From Streptomyces sp. 2131.1 (GTDB lineage Bacteria; Actinomycetota; Actinomycetes; Streptomycetales; Streptomycetaceae): DNA of 64,000 bases. The position numbers and the translations under genes were made by a program. The stretch covers positions 3,596,001-3,660,000 of the forward strand of contig NZ_FNSY01000001.1 in assembly GCF_900105515.1 (NCBI RefSeq), written 5' to 3'. Below are positions 50,999 to 59,403 of this stretch, one piece after another; positions within the stretch are counted from its first letter, which is position 1, and each line of letters opens with the position of its first letter. The notes beneath the pieces are model-generated. The model was not told where the DNA came from. It searched no databases and saw only the letters and a list, made by a program, of their open reading frames with translations.

Positions 50999-51901
50999 TT
51001 ACTTCTTGAAGCCGTAGTCCATCAGCTTCTTCGCGTCCGCCGTGCGGTTCGCCTCGGACGACGAGGTGAGGACCGTGCCGATCACCGTCTTGCCCTTGCG
51101 GGTCGCGGCGAAGACCAGGCAGTACTTGGCCGCCGGGCCGGAGCCCGTCTTCACGCCGATCGCGCCGCTGTACGAGCTCAGCAGCTTGTTCGTGTTGGTC
51201 CACGCCATGTAGCGGTAGCCACCGCTCTTCGTCGTGACCTTCTGCTTCGTCGACTTCGTCTTCACGACCGTGCGGAACGTGGAGTACTTCATCGCGCTGC
51301 TCGCGAGCTTCGTCAGGTCGCGCGGGGTCGAGTAGTTGGACCCGTTCCCTATGCCGTCGAACGAGTCGAAGTGCGTGTTCTTCAGGCCCAGCGTCTTGGC
51401 CGTGCTGTTCATCTTGCCGATGAACGACTTCACCCGCGCCGCACGCGTCGAACCGGAACCGAACTTGTCGGCCAGCGCGTAGGCGGCGTCGCAGCCCGAC
51501 GGCAGCATGAGGCCGTAGAGCAGCTGGCGGACGGTGACCTTGTCGCCCACGATCAGACGCGCCGAGGACGCGCCCTTGGAGACGATGTAGTCGCTGTACG
51601 CCTTCTGGATCGTGACCTTGGAGTCCAGGTTCAGGCCCTTCTGGGCCAGCACCACGCGGGCGGTCATGATCTTCGTCGTCGAACCGGTGGAGCGGCGGGT
51701 GTCCGCGGCCTTGCTGAACAGCGTCTTTCCGGTGCCGTTGTTCATCACGAAGCCGCCCTTGGCGACGATCGAGGGCGCCTTGGGTGCGGCGGCGGCCTGT
51801 GCCGTGGAGGCGAACGCGCCGCCCGCGATCAGGGCGCCCGTCGTGAGGGCCACCGTGGCGGTTGCGGATCCGCGCCTTATGCCCTTAATGCCGAGTTTCA
51901 A
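50999..51901 (-). CDS. D-alanyl-D-alanine carboxypeptidase-like serine hydrolase
   Basis: A 300-residue exported penicillin-binding-protein-type peptidase. A signal peptide of about 36 residues ends in 'STAQAA'. The SxxK motif is 'STGSTTKIM' (near residue 73) and KTG is in 'GVKTGSGPA' (near 248). The second motif, usually SxN, reads 'PSGCDAAYALAD'. It should trim the D-Ala from peptidoglycan stem peptides. A TTG at 51901 is the start: GGAG lies eight bases upstream and no better start exists before the signal peptide. Confidence 0.88.
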   Translation of the reverse strand: MKLGIKGIRRGSATATVALTTGALIAGGAFASTAQAAAAPKAPSIVAKGGFVMNNGTGKTLFSKAADTRRSTGSTTKIMTARVVLAQKGLNLDSKVTIQKAYSDYIVSKGASSARLIVGDKVTVRQLLYGLMLPSGCDAAYALADKFGSGSTRAARVKSFIGKMNSTAKTLGLKNTHFDSFDGIGNGSNYSTPRDLTKLASSAMKYSTFRTVVKTKSTKQKVTTKSGGYRYMAWTNTNKLLSSYSGAIGVKTGSGPAAKYCLVFAATRKGKTVIGTVLTSSSEANRTADAKKLMDYGFKK

Positions 51902-52191
51902 CTTAAACGCTCCAAATGCACCTGGAATGCGGCCACATGAGGGTGCCGCGCGCTGATAAGACGACTGACCGCGCCTCTTGGTTGTAATCCATGCGGGGGT
52001 GATTTTTTACGACATCCGGGCCCGGGGAACGGGCTTTCGGCTTCCGCGAGGCGATCTCACCCCGTGACCAGGGGCTAACATCGGCGTCACATCCGAGCCC
52101 CGGTGCGCGAGGTACGGCACGGGGATCGGCGAGCCGGCCCGACGTACCGCGACGACAGGTGCGCCGAGCGCCCCAGAGGCCGGAGGTATCC
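51902..52191. other. 290-bp divergent promoter region
   Basis: No gene is seen. The area includes an AT-rich patch (51975-52010, with a run of six T at 52002-52007) that probably holds the carboxypeptidase promoter, and GGAGG at 52181-52185 serving the next gene. I checked for a c-di-AMP riboswitch pattern and found none. Confidence 0.4.
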
Positions 52192-52512
52192 GTGGACGAT
52201 GTCGTACGTGCGCAGGAGTCCGTCAGGGCATATGGCGAGCTCCTCGCCCTCGCCGAGCGTCTCGAGACGCTGCGGCAGTTGGGGGAGGACGGCGTCGAGG
52301 CGCACACGACGGCCGCGCTGCACGCGGTCCGGTTCGCCGCGACGATCCTGTGGCGGACCGTGCCCGACGTGCCGTCGCCGGACTACCGCCAGGACGACGA
52401 GCGCCTGCTCGAACTGGCCGCGCACTGGCGCGAGGCGGCACTCGGACTCGGCGAGTTCGCCCCGCAGCGCCCCACGTTGCGGCTGGTGGAAAACGACGGG
52501 CCCTCCGCCTAG
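52192..52512 (+). CDS. Hypothetical protein, 106 residues
   Basis: A small, mainly helical acidic protein beginning 'VDDVVRAQESVRAYGELLAL'. It has no signal peptide or membrane segment. The family is not recognised. The GTG start has a clear GGAGG seven bases upstream. It is followed 23 bp later by an acetyltransferase on the same strand. Confidence 0.7.
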   Translation: MDDVVRAQESVRAYGELLALAERLETLRQLGEDGVEAHTTAALHAVRFAATILWRTVPDVPSPDYRQDDERLLELAAHWREAALGLGEFAPQRPTLRLVENDGPSA

Positions 52513-52535
52513 GGGCCGGTATAGCGTCCCTCGGC

Positions 52536-53036
52536 ATGACGCCTTCCCTGCGCAGCGAACGCCTGCTGCTCGAACCGTACGTGCCGGCCGACGAGGAGGA
52601 CTTCGTCGCCCTCTTCGGTGACGAGCGGGTCTCCCGCCACATGGGCGACGGCCCCGAACCCGAGGACAGCACCCGCGCCCTCTTCGCCCGCGTCTTCACG
52701 CACGTGTACGAGCCGGCGGCCTTCGACGTCTGGGCCGTGCGCCGGGACGGGGAGTTCGTGGGCCACGCCGAGATCAAGCCGTCGAAGGCCGTCGAGGGCC
52801 ATGAGCTGATCTACGCCCTCGCGCACGGGGCGTGGGGGCAGGGCCTCGGCACCGAACTCGCGCGCAGAATCGTCGCGTACGGCTTCGAGACGCTGGGCCT
52901 GGAGCAGGTGTACGCGACCGTGGCGGAGCCGAACGCGGCCTCGCGGGCGGCCCTGCGGAAGGTGGGCTTCCGGCACGTCAGGGACATCACCGAGGAGGAC
53001 GGCAGCACGACCGTTCTCCTGGTCTGCGGGCGGTAG
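52536..53036 (+). CDS. GNAT family acetyltransferase (RimJ/RimL type)
   Basis: A 166-residue N-acetyltransferase. It opens 'LRSERLLLEPYVPADEEDF', and the acetyl-CoA loop region reads 'AHGAWGQGLGTELARRIVAY' with 'AEPNAASRAALRKVGFRHV' near the end, typical of the RimJ/RimL group that acetylates amino groups of proteins or small molecules. A TATAGCGT box 15 bases before the ATG suggests a short-leader promoter. Confidence 0.88.
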   Translation: MTPSLRSERLLLEPYVPADEEDFVALFGDERVSRHMGDGPEPEDSTRALFARVFTHVYEPAAFDVWAVRRDGEFVGHAEIKPSKAVEGHELIYALAHGAWGQGLGTELARRIVAYGFETLGLEQVYATVAEPNAASRAALRKVGFRHVRDITEEDGSTTVLLVCGR

Positions 53037-53107
53037 CGCACCGGCTCCGCCGCTCACATCGTGGACGCGGGCGGTGCTTGCGTGCATGTTGTATCTATGC
53101 TGTACGC

Positions 53108-53800
53108 ATGTCAGCCCCCGCCCCCGCCACGTCCCCCGGACCCGCCGTCGTCCCCCCGCCCGCGAAGCAGCCCCCGGCCGCCGAGCGCGTCTACGCACAC
53201 GTCAAGGACGCGGTCCTGGACCGCCGCTACGAGGGCGGCACCCTGCTGACCGAAGGCGGCCTCGCCGAGGCCGTGGGGGTCTCGCGCACCCCCGTGCGCG
53301 AGGCGCTGCTGCGCCTGGAGGTCGAGGGGCTGATCAAGCTCTACCCGAAGAAGGGCGCCCTGGTGCTCGCCGTCTCCGCGCAGGAGATCGCGGACGTCGT
53401 GGAGACCCGGCTGCTCGTCGAGGAGTTCGCCGCCCGCAAGGCCGTGCCCGCGTCCCCGCAGCTGATCAGCCGGCTGGAAGGGCTCCTGGAGGAGCAGCGG
53501 CGGTTCTCCGAGGCCGGCGACCTGGCCACCGTCTCCGTGAAGGACCGCTGCTTCCACGCGGAGATCGTCCGCCACGCGGGCAACGAGATCCTCTCCCGAC
53601 TCTACGACCAGCTCCGCGACCGCCAGCTGCGGATGGGCGTCGCCGTCATGGAGGCCCACCCCGACAGGATCGCCGCCAACATCGCGGAGCACAGCGAGCT
53701 GCTGGAGGCGATCAGAGCCGGTGACGCGGAAGGCGCCGCCCAGGTCGTGCGCCGCCACGTCGGCCGCGTCAAGGTGCTGGTCAGGGGTGAGGACCGGTGA
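53108..53800 (+). CDS. GntR family regulator (FCD/FadR subgroup)
   Basis: A 230-residue regulator. Winged helix with 'LLTEGGLAEAVGVSRTPVRE' (near residue 46) and FCD ligand domain with metal-binding His/Asp positions ('DRCFHAEIVRHAGN', 'NIAEHSELLEAI'). It overlaps an MFS gene by 4 nt and likely controls its own operon. The upstream stretch 53087-53110 (TGTATCTATGCTGTACGC) is AT-rich and may hold its operator. Confidence 0.9.
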   Translation: MSAPAPATSPGPAVVPPPAKQPPAAERVYAHVKDAVLDRRYEGGTLLTEGGLAEAVGVSRTPVREALLRLEVEGLIKLYPKKGALVLAVSAQEIADVVETRLLVEEFAARKAVPASPQLISRLEGLLEEQRRFSEAGDLATVSVKDRCFHAEIVRHAGNEILSRLYDQLRDRQLRMGVAVMEAHPDRIAANIAEHSELLEAIRAGDAEGAAQVVRRHVGRVKVLVRGEDR

Positions 53801-55107
53801 GTTCCGCCGCCGCCCCCACCCTGCCCCTGCCCGGTGACCCGCCCGGCGGCCGGCGTGCCGTCAGGATCTGGGGCATCGGCGTCGCCGTCTACTTCGTCGC
53901 CATCATCTTCCGGACCAGCCTCGGCGTCGCCGGACTCGACGCCGCCGACCGGTTCGACGTCAACGCCTCGGCGCTCTCCACCTTCTCGATCCTCCAGCTG
54001 CTCGTCTACGCGGGCATGCAGATACCCGTCGGCCTGATGGTCGACCGGCTCGGCACCAAGCGGGTCCTCACCCTCGGGGCCGTCCTGTTCACCCTCGGCC
54101 AGCTCGGCTTCGCGCTCTCCCCCTCGTACGGCACGGCGCTCGCCTCCCGCGCGCTGCTGGGCTGCGGCGACGCGATGACGTTCATCAGCGTGCTGCGGCT
54201 GGGCTCGCGCTGGTTCCCGGCCCGGCGCGGACCGCTGATCAGCCAGGTCGCCGCCCTCTTCGGGATGGCGGGGAACCTGATCTCGACGCTCGTCATCGCC
54301 CGCGCCCTGCACGGCTTCGGCTGGACCACCACCTTCGTCGGCAGCTCGCTGGCCGGAGTCGTGGTGCTGGTGCTGCTCCTGCTCTTCCTGAAGGACCACC
54401 CCGAGGGATACGAGCCGCCCCCCGTGCAGCACGCCGGCGGCACGTACGTGCGCAAGCAGATCGCCGCCGCCTGGCGGGAGCCCGGCACCCGTCTGGGGAT
54501 GTGGGTGCACTTCACGACACAGTTCCCGGCCATGGTGTTCCTGCTGCTGTGGGGCATGCCGTTCTTGGTCGAGGACCAGGGGCTCGGCCGGGGGACCGCC
54601 GGTGAGCTGCTGACCCTGGTGGTGCTCTCCAACATGACGCTGGGGCTCGTCTACGGGCAGATCATCGCCCGCCACCAGACGGCCCGGGTCCCGCTCGCGC
54701 TGGGCACGGTCGGCACGACGGCCGCGCTGTGGGCCGCGGCGGTCTTCCACCCCGGGGACCACGCGCCCATGTGGCTGCTGGTCGTCCTGTGCCTGGTGCT
54801 CGGGGCGTGCGGACCCGCCTCGATGATCGGCTTCGACTTCTCCCGCCCGGCCAATCCGCCGGAGCGCCAGGGCACCGCGTCCGGCATCGTCAACATGGGC
54901 GGCTTCGTCGCCTCGATGACCACGCTGCTGGCCGTCGGCGTGCTGCTGGACGCGACCGGCGACAACTACCGGGTGGCGTTCTCGTCCGTCTTCTTCCTGG
55001 AGGCGCTGGGCATCGCGCAGATCCTGCGGCTGCGCGTGAAGGCCGCGCGCCGGGAGCGCGAGTACCACGTGGTCAGCCGGGTGGAGGCCGTGCACGTGCC
55101 CGCCTGA
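53797..55107 (+). CDS. MFS transporter
   Basis: A 436-residue major-facilitator protein with about 12 membrane helices. The loop 2-3 motif 'GLMVDRLGTKRVLTLGAVLF' is near residue 78. It resembles the organic-anion/nitrate-type subgroup. GTG overlaps the GntR stop (GTGA), so the regulator and the transporter are translated together; the FCD-type regulator suggests a carboxylic acid substrate, which is inference. Confidence 0.88.
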   Translation: MSSAAAPTLPLPGDPPGGRRAVRIWGIGVAVYFVAIIFRTSLGVAGLDAADRFDVNASALSTFSILQLLVYAGMQIPVGLMVDRLGTKRVLTLGAVLFTLGQLGFALSPSYGTALASRALLGCGDAMTFISVLRLGSRWFPARRGPLISQVAALFGMAGNLISTLVIARALHGFGWTTTFVGSSLAGVVVLVLLLLFLKDHPEGYEPPPVQHAGGTYVRKQIAAAWREPGTRLGMWVHFTTQFPAMVFLLLWGMPFLVEDQGLGRGTAGELLTLVVLSNMTLGLVYGQIIARHQTARVPLALGTVGTTAALWAAAVFHPGDHAPMWLLVVLCLVLGACGPASMIGFDFSRPANPPERQGTASGIVNMGGFVASMTTLLAVGVLLDATGDNYRVAFSSVFFLEALGIAQILRLRVKAARREREYHVVSRVEAVHVPA

Positions 55108-55120
55108 CCGGTCCGGAAAC

Positions 55121-55156
55121 GCGGCGCGCCCGTCCCCCTCGTGGGGGCGGGCGCCG
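55121..55156. terminator. Hairpin between MFS and mycothiol-dependent enzyme genes
   Basis: GCGGCGCGCCCGTCCCCC and GGGGGCGGGCGCCGC pair with small bulges around the loop TCGT, between convergent genes. Confidence 0.75.
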
Positions 55157-55180
55157 CTGTGAGCCGGGGTGCCGGCGCCG

Positions 55181-56005
55181 TTACGGGGTGACGGCGAAGT
55201 GCTGGAGGATGGAGTCGGCCAGCTCCTGGTCGCCCTCGGCCTTGATCCGGTCCGCGACCGCGGCGGGCCGCACCCGCCCGCAGGCCAGCCGTACGTATGT
55301 CTCCCAGTCCATGGACAGCGTCACGACCGGCCCGAGCGACGGGGCGACGTCCAGCGAACCGCGCCCGTCGGCGTCGACCCGTACCGTACGCATGAACTCC
55401 AGTGGCCCGTGCACGTCCAGCACCACCGCCGAGTTGACCGGCGCGCCCGCGCTCTTGGCGACCACCTTCGGCAGCCCGAGGAGCAGGATGTCGCGGGCGA
55501 CCACGGCGCCGGGGGAGTCCAGGTTGCCGGGCTTGCCCAACGTCGTACGCAGGTCCTGCTCGTGCACCCAGACGTCGAACGCGCGCATCCGCAGCGCGGT
55601 CTCCAGGGTCTGTTCGGCGCCCAGCGGCGCCCGCACCTTCGTCTCCGGGTCACGCGTCTCGTTGCGCAGCTGCCGGGAGCGGCGAATGATCGTGTACTCC
55701 AGCTCGGAGGTCATCTCCGGCGCGGTGTGGTGACGCCTGACGTCGACCTGCATCTCCATGTAGCGGGCGAAGTCGCTCTGCACGTGGAAGAGGTCGCGTG
55801 GCAGGGTGTGGATCGGCCGCGGGTCGCCGAGCTGTTCGCACTCCATGCCGATGATGTGCGACACGATGTCGCGCACGGACCAGTTGGGGCAGGGCGTACG
55901 GCCGTTCCACTCCCCCTCGGCGAGCGGGCTCACCAGCTCGGCTATCGACTCGATGGAGTGGGTCCAGGCGTCGGCGTAGGTCTGGAGGCTGGGATGGACG
56001 GTCAC
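55181..56005 (-). CDS. Maleylpyruvate isomerase-family mycothiol-dependent enzyme
   Basis: A 274-residue DinB-like protein. The N-terminal four-helix bundle has 'NWSVRDIVSHIIGMECEQLG' (near residue 42) and 'AFDVWVHEQDLRTTLGKPG' (near 140), whose His and Glu/His residues fit the metal site of mycothiol S-transferases. A C-terminal sterol-carrier-like domain follows ('TLSMDWETYVRLACGR'). The substrate is unknown. GTG at 56005 is preceded by GAGGGG. Confidence 0.85.
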   Translation of the reverse strand: MTVHPSLQTYADAWTHSIESIAELVSPLAEGEWNGRTPCPNWSVRDIVSHIIGMECEQLGDPRPIHTLPRDLFHVQSDFARYMEMQVDVRRHHTAPEMTSELEYTIIRRSRQLRNETRDPETKVRAPLGAEQTLETALRMRAFDVWVHEQDLRTTLGKPGNLDSPGAVVARDILLLGLPKVVAKSAGAPVNSAVVLDVHGPLEFMRTVRVDADGRGSLDVAPSLGPVVTLSMDWETYVRLACGRVRPAAVADRIKAEGDQELADSILQHFAVTP

Positions 56006-56183
56006 GGGACCCCTCGTGCGGTTCTGCGGTGCATGGGCAACTGGGCGCGGACGGTCGGGCTGCGGCTGTGAGCGGCGATGAGGTTCGGTGGCTAAGTTAC
56101 GCTGCGAGCAGGCACCCCGGCAGTGCTTTCGTGTGACGATCGTAGGCCCGTGTTGACGGCTCGAATGCCAGGACGGTGGTAGT

Positions 56184-56969
56184 GTGCGCGCCTCCCTCAT
56201 CCAGATCGCAGTAGACCCGGACGAACCCGTCGAATCCCGCAGGCAGCGTGCCGCTTCCCTGGTCGTGGCCCAGCGGGGCGCCGATCTGGTGGTGCTTCCC
56301 GAGCTGTGGCCGGTGGGGGCCTTCGCGTACACGGCGTTCGAGGACGAGGCCGAGCCCCTGACGGGCCCCACGCACGAGGTGATGGCCAAGGCCGCGGCGG
56401 AGGCCGGGGTCTGGCTGCACGCCGGCTCCTTCGTCGAACGGGCCGCCGACGGCACCCTCTACAACACGACCCTCGTCTTCTCCCCCGAGGGCGAACGGGC
56501 CGCCTCCTACCGCAAGATCCACCGCTTCGGCTTCGACCAGGGCGAGGCGGTCATGATGGGCGCCGGTGAGGACTTGGTGGCCGTTCCCCTCCCGGAGACC
56601 ACGCTCGGCCTCGCCACCTGCTACGACCTCCGCTTCCCCGAGCTGTTCCGGGGGTTGGTCGACGCCGGCGCCGAGACCCTGGTCGTCGCGGCCGGCTGGC
56701 CCGAGCGCCGCCGCGCCCACTGGACCCTGCTCGCCCGGGCGCGCGCCGTCGAGAACCAGGCGTACGTGCTGGCCGTCGGCTCCGCCGGCACCCACGCGGG
56801 CGTCCAGCAGGCCGGGCACTCCCTCGTCGTCGACCCCTGGGGCGAGGTGCTCGCGGAGGCGGGCGCCGGCGAGGAGGTGCTGACCGTGGAGCTGGACCCG
56901 GCCAAGGTCGCCACGGTGCGCGAGCAGTTCCCGGCCCTGAAGGACCGGCGGCTGGGCCGGACCCCGTAG
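56184..56969 (+). CDS. Carbon-nitrogen hydrolase (nitrilase superfamily amidase)
   Basis: A 261-residue amidase with the complete triad: Glu in 'VVLPELWPVG' (near residue 40), Lys in 'SYRKIHRFG' (near 110) and Cys in 'ATCYDLRFPELF' (near 145). The sequence resembles omega-amidase/Nit2-like enzymes that repair deaminated metabolites. GTG at 56184, no ribosome binding site, so probably leaderless or short-leadered. A parS-centred palindrome follows the stop. Confidence 0.9.
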   Translation: MRASLIQIAVDPDEPVESRRQRAASLVVAQRGADLVVLPELWPVGAFAYTAFEDEAEPLTGPTHEVMAKAAAEAGVWLHAGSFVERAADGTLYNTTLVFSPEGERAASYRKIHRFGFDQGEAVMMGAGEDLVAVPLPETTLGLATCYDLRFPELFRGLVDAGAETLVVAAGWPERRRAHWTLLARARAVENQAYVLAVGSAGTHAGVQQAGHSLVVDPWGEVLAEAGAGEEVLTVELDPAKVATVREQFPALKDRRLGRTP

Positions 56970-56978
56970 AGGGACCAT

Positions 56979-57028
56979 GCACGCCGAAGGGCCCGTGTTT
57001 CACGTGAAACACGGGCCCTTCGGCGTGC
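56979..57028. terminator. Perfect 50-bp palindrome with parS at its centre
   Basis: The halves are exact complements with no spacer (centre between 57003 and 57004). It lies between the convergent amidase and LURP-one genes, so it can act as a bidirectional terminator. The middle 16 bp are the parS consensus. Confidence 0.88.
56996..57011. other. parS site (ParB binding), perfect consensus
   Basis: TGTTTCACGTGAAACA is an exact 16-bp match to the bacterial parS consensus. In Streptomyces these sites cluster around oriC and nucleate ParB complexes for chromosome segregation. Confidence 0.93.
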
Positions 57029-57037
57029 GTGGCGCGG

Positions 57038-57529
57038 TCAGTCGTCGTGGTCCTTCTCCGCGAGTACGATCACGCACACCGCGACCGCGATCAGCAGGGA
57101 CGCGTCGGCGTCGTCCCGCACGATGTCGATGCCGTACGTGTCCCGGATGGACAGCCAGCGACGGGAGATCTGGGCCAGGAGTTCGCCGTCGTAGTCGATG
57201 GCGAACTCGCGGTCCAGGATCTTGCCGCTGACGTCCAGCTCGGTGCCGTCCGCCAGGGTCACGCGGTAGTGGTTGCGGAGCAGCGACAGATGCTTCTTCT
57301 TGACCTTGGCGAGCTGTTCGCCGTCCCGTTCGATCAGCATCGTGTCGCGCAGGCTGAGCAGCTTCTGACGGATCTCGACGAGGATCCGGCCCTGCGCGTC
57401 CTTCAGCTCGAAGGTGTCCCGCACCCGCATGGCCTTGCCGTCGACGAGGAAGACCTTGTGGCCGTCCGCGTCCTCGATCCAGTAGTCGTCACCGATGCCG
57501 AAAATGCGCTCGCGCACGAGAAGTCTCAT
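57038..57529 (-). CDS. LURP-one-related (DUF567) protein
   Basis: A 163-residue beta-barrel protein with the repeated LURP-one/tubby-like pattern: 'LVRERIFGIGDDYWIEDADG', 'KVFLVDGKAMRVRDTFELKD', 'ILVEIRQKLLSLRDTMLIER'. The C-terminus is hydrophobic ('SLLIAVAVCVIVLAEKD'), possibly membrane-linked, as in phospholipid scramblase relatives. Function unknown in bacteria. It is divergent from the thioredoxin-NHL gene with a 64-bp gap. Confidence 0.87.
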   Translation of the reverse strand: MRLLVRERIFGIGDDYWIEDADGHKVFLVDGKAMRVRDTFELKDAQGRILVEIRQKLLSLRDTMLIERDGEQLAKVKKKHLSLLRNHYRVTLADGTELDVSGKILDREFAIDYDGELLAQISRRWLSIRDTYGIDIVRDDADASLLIAVAVCVIVLAEKDHDD

Positions 57530-57593
57530 GGCTCACAGGTTCCCCGAGGCACCTGTGGAATGCGGGGACGCCACGGTGATGTTGACTGGTCTC

Positions 57594-59399
57594 ATGGCAA
57601 CACGTGCGCGCGTCAGGGCCCCCGAACTCATCGGCAAGGGCGGCTGGCTCAATACAGGCGACCGGCAATACACCCTCGCCGACCTGCGAGGACGCATTGT
57701 GATCCTCGACTTCTGGACCTTCTGCTGCGTGAACTGCCTGCATGTTCTCGACGAGCTGCGCGAGCTGGAGGAGAAGCACCGCGACACCGTCGTGATCATC
57801 GGGGTGCACTCGCCGAAGTTCGTCCACGAGGCGGAGCACCAGGCGGTCGTCGACGCGGTGGAGCGGTACGAGGTGCACCACCCGGTGCTCGACGACCCCG
57901 AGCTGGCCACCTGGAAGCAGTACGCCGTACGCGCCTGGCCCACGCTCGTCGTCATCGACCCCGAGGGCTACGTCGTCGCCCAGCACGCCGGTGAGGGGCA
58001 CGCCCACGCCATCGAGAAGCTGGTCGAGGAGCTGGAGGCGGAGCACGCGGCGAAGGGCACCCTGCGGCGCGGGGACGGGCCCTACGTGGCGCCGGAGCCG
58101 GTGGCCACGCACCTGCGCTTCCCCGGCAAGGCGCTGCTCCTGGCCGACGGCGGCTTCCTGGTCTCCGACACCACCCGGCACCGCCTGGTCGAGCTCGACC
58201 CGGACGGCGAGACCGTCCGCAGGCACTTCGGGAGGGGGGAGCGCGGGTTCGCCGACGGCGGGCCCGACGAGGTCCGGTTCAGCGAACCGCAGGGCCTCGC
58301 CCTGCTGCCCGACGGGCGGATCGCGGTCGCCGACACGGTCAACCACGCCATCCGTGCGCTCGACCTCACGACCGGGGCCACGACCACCCTCGCCGGGACA
58401 GGCCGCCAGTGGTGGCAGGGGGCGCCCACCAGCGGCCCGGCCCGCGAGGTCGACCTCTCCTCGCCGTGGGACGTCGCCTGGTTCGACGGGCGGCTCTGGA
58501 TCGCCATGGCCGGCGTGCACCAGTTGTGGACGTACGACCCCGAGGACGACGCCGTGCGGGTCTCGGCCGGGACCACCAACGAGGGCCTGGTCGACGGGCC
58601 CGGCGACGAGGCGTGGTTCGCCCAGCCGTCCGGGCTCGCCGCGACCGAGGAGCGGCTGTGGGTCGCGGACTCCGAGACGTCGGCGCTGCGCTGGGTCGAC
58701 CACGAGGGTGCCGTGCACACCGCCGTCGGCACCGGCCTCTTCGACTTCGGCCACCGGGACGGAGCCGCCGAGCAGGCCCTGCTCCAGCACCCGCTGGGTG
58801 TGACCGCCCTGCCCGACGGGTCCGTGGCCGTCTGCGACACCTACAACCACGCACTGCGCCGCTACGACCCGGCGAGCGGCGAGGTCACCACCCTCGCCAC
58901 GGACCTGCGGGAGCCCAGCGACGCCGTGCTGGTCGACGGCGACCTGGTCGTCGTCGAGTCCGCCCGGCACCGGCTGACCCGGCTGCGGCTGCCCGAGGAG
59001 GCGGTACGCGTCGCCGAGCAGGCGCACCGCACGCAGCGGGCGGCCACCGAGATCGCCCCCGGCGCGCTCCGGCTCGACGTCGTCTTCCAGGCTCCGGCCG
59101 GGCAGAAGCTGGACACCCGGTACGGTCCGTCGACCCGCCTGCTGGTCTCCTCGACCCCGCCCGAGCTGCTGGCCCAGGGCGAGGGCGCGGGCACCGACCT
59201 CTTCCGTGACCTGGTCCTCGCGGACGGTGTCACCGAGGGCGTCCTGCACGTCTCCGCGATGGCCGCGTCCTGCGACGACGACCCGGCGAACGAGTACCCG
59301 GCGTGCCACGTCCACCAGCAGGACTGGGGCGTCCCGGTCCGTGTGGTGGATGGCGGGGCGGGGCGGCTGCCGCTGGTGCTGGCCGGGATGGACGCCTAG
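57594..59399 (+). CDS. Thioredoxin-like protein with NHL beta-propeller (NHLRC2-like)
   Basis: A 601-residue cytoplasmic protein. The N-terminal thioredoxin-like domain has 'LDFWTFCCVNCLHVLDEL' with a CVNC active site (near residue 40). Six or so NHL repeats follow from about residue 165 ('DEVRFSEPQGLALLPDGRIA', 'LQHPLGVTALPDGSVAVCDT'). The last 100 residues are a beta domain ('ASCDDDPANEYPACHVHQQD'). The layout matches eukaryotic NHLRC2. Redox role presumed; substrate unknown. ATG at 57594 gives the conserved start. Confidence 0.88.
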   Translation: MATRARVRAPELIGKGGWLNTGDRQYTLADLRGRIVILDFWTFCCVNCLHVLDELRELEEKHRDTVVIIGVHSPKFVHEAEHQAVVDAVERYEVHHPVLDDPELATWKQYAVRAWPTLVVIDPEGYVVAQHAGEGHAHAIEKLVEELEAEHAAKGTLRRGDGPYVAPEPVATHLRFPGKALLLADGGFLVSDTTRHRLVELDPDGETVRRHFGRGERGFADGGPDEVRFSEPQGLALLPDGRIAVADTVNHAIRALDLTTGATTTLAGTGRQWWQGAPTSGPAREVDLSSPWDVAWFDGRLWIAMAGVHQLWTYDPEDDAVRVSAGTTNEGLVDGPGDEAWFAQPSGLAATEERLWVADSETSALRWVDHEGAVHTAVGTGLFDFGHRDGAAEQALLQHPLGVTALPDGSVAVCDTYNHALRRYDPASGEVTTLATDLREPSDAVLVDGDLVVVESARHRLTRLRLPEEAVRVAEQAHRTQRAATEIAPGALRLDVVFQAPAGQKLDTRYGPSTRLLVSSTPPELLAQGEGAGTDLFRDLVLADGVTEGVLHVSAMAASCDDDPANEYPACHVHQQDWGVPVRVVDGGAGRLPLVLAGMDA

Positions 59400-59403
59400 G
59401 GCC

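Noticed and set aside
52013..52120. Possible riboswitch (c-di-AMP type) upstream of the carboxypeptidase
   Set aside because: I looked for the conserved segments on the minus strand and did not find them; only scattered GC-rich hairpins are visible.
57489..59315. Long minus-strand frame opposite the thioredoxin-NHL gene
   Set aside because: The plus-strand product has recognisable CVNC and NHL motifs, whereas the minus-strand translation is repetitive Val/Gly/Arg without any domain.
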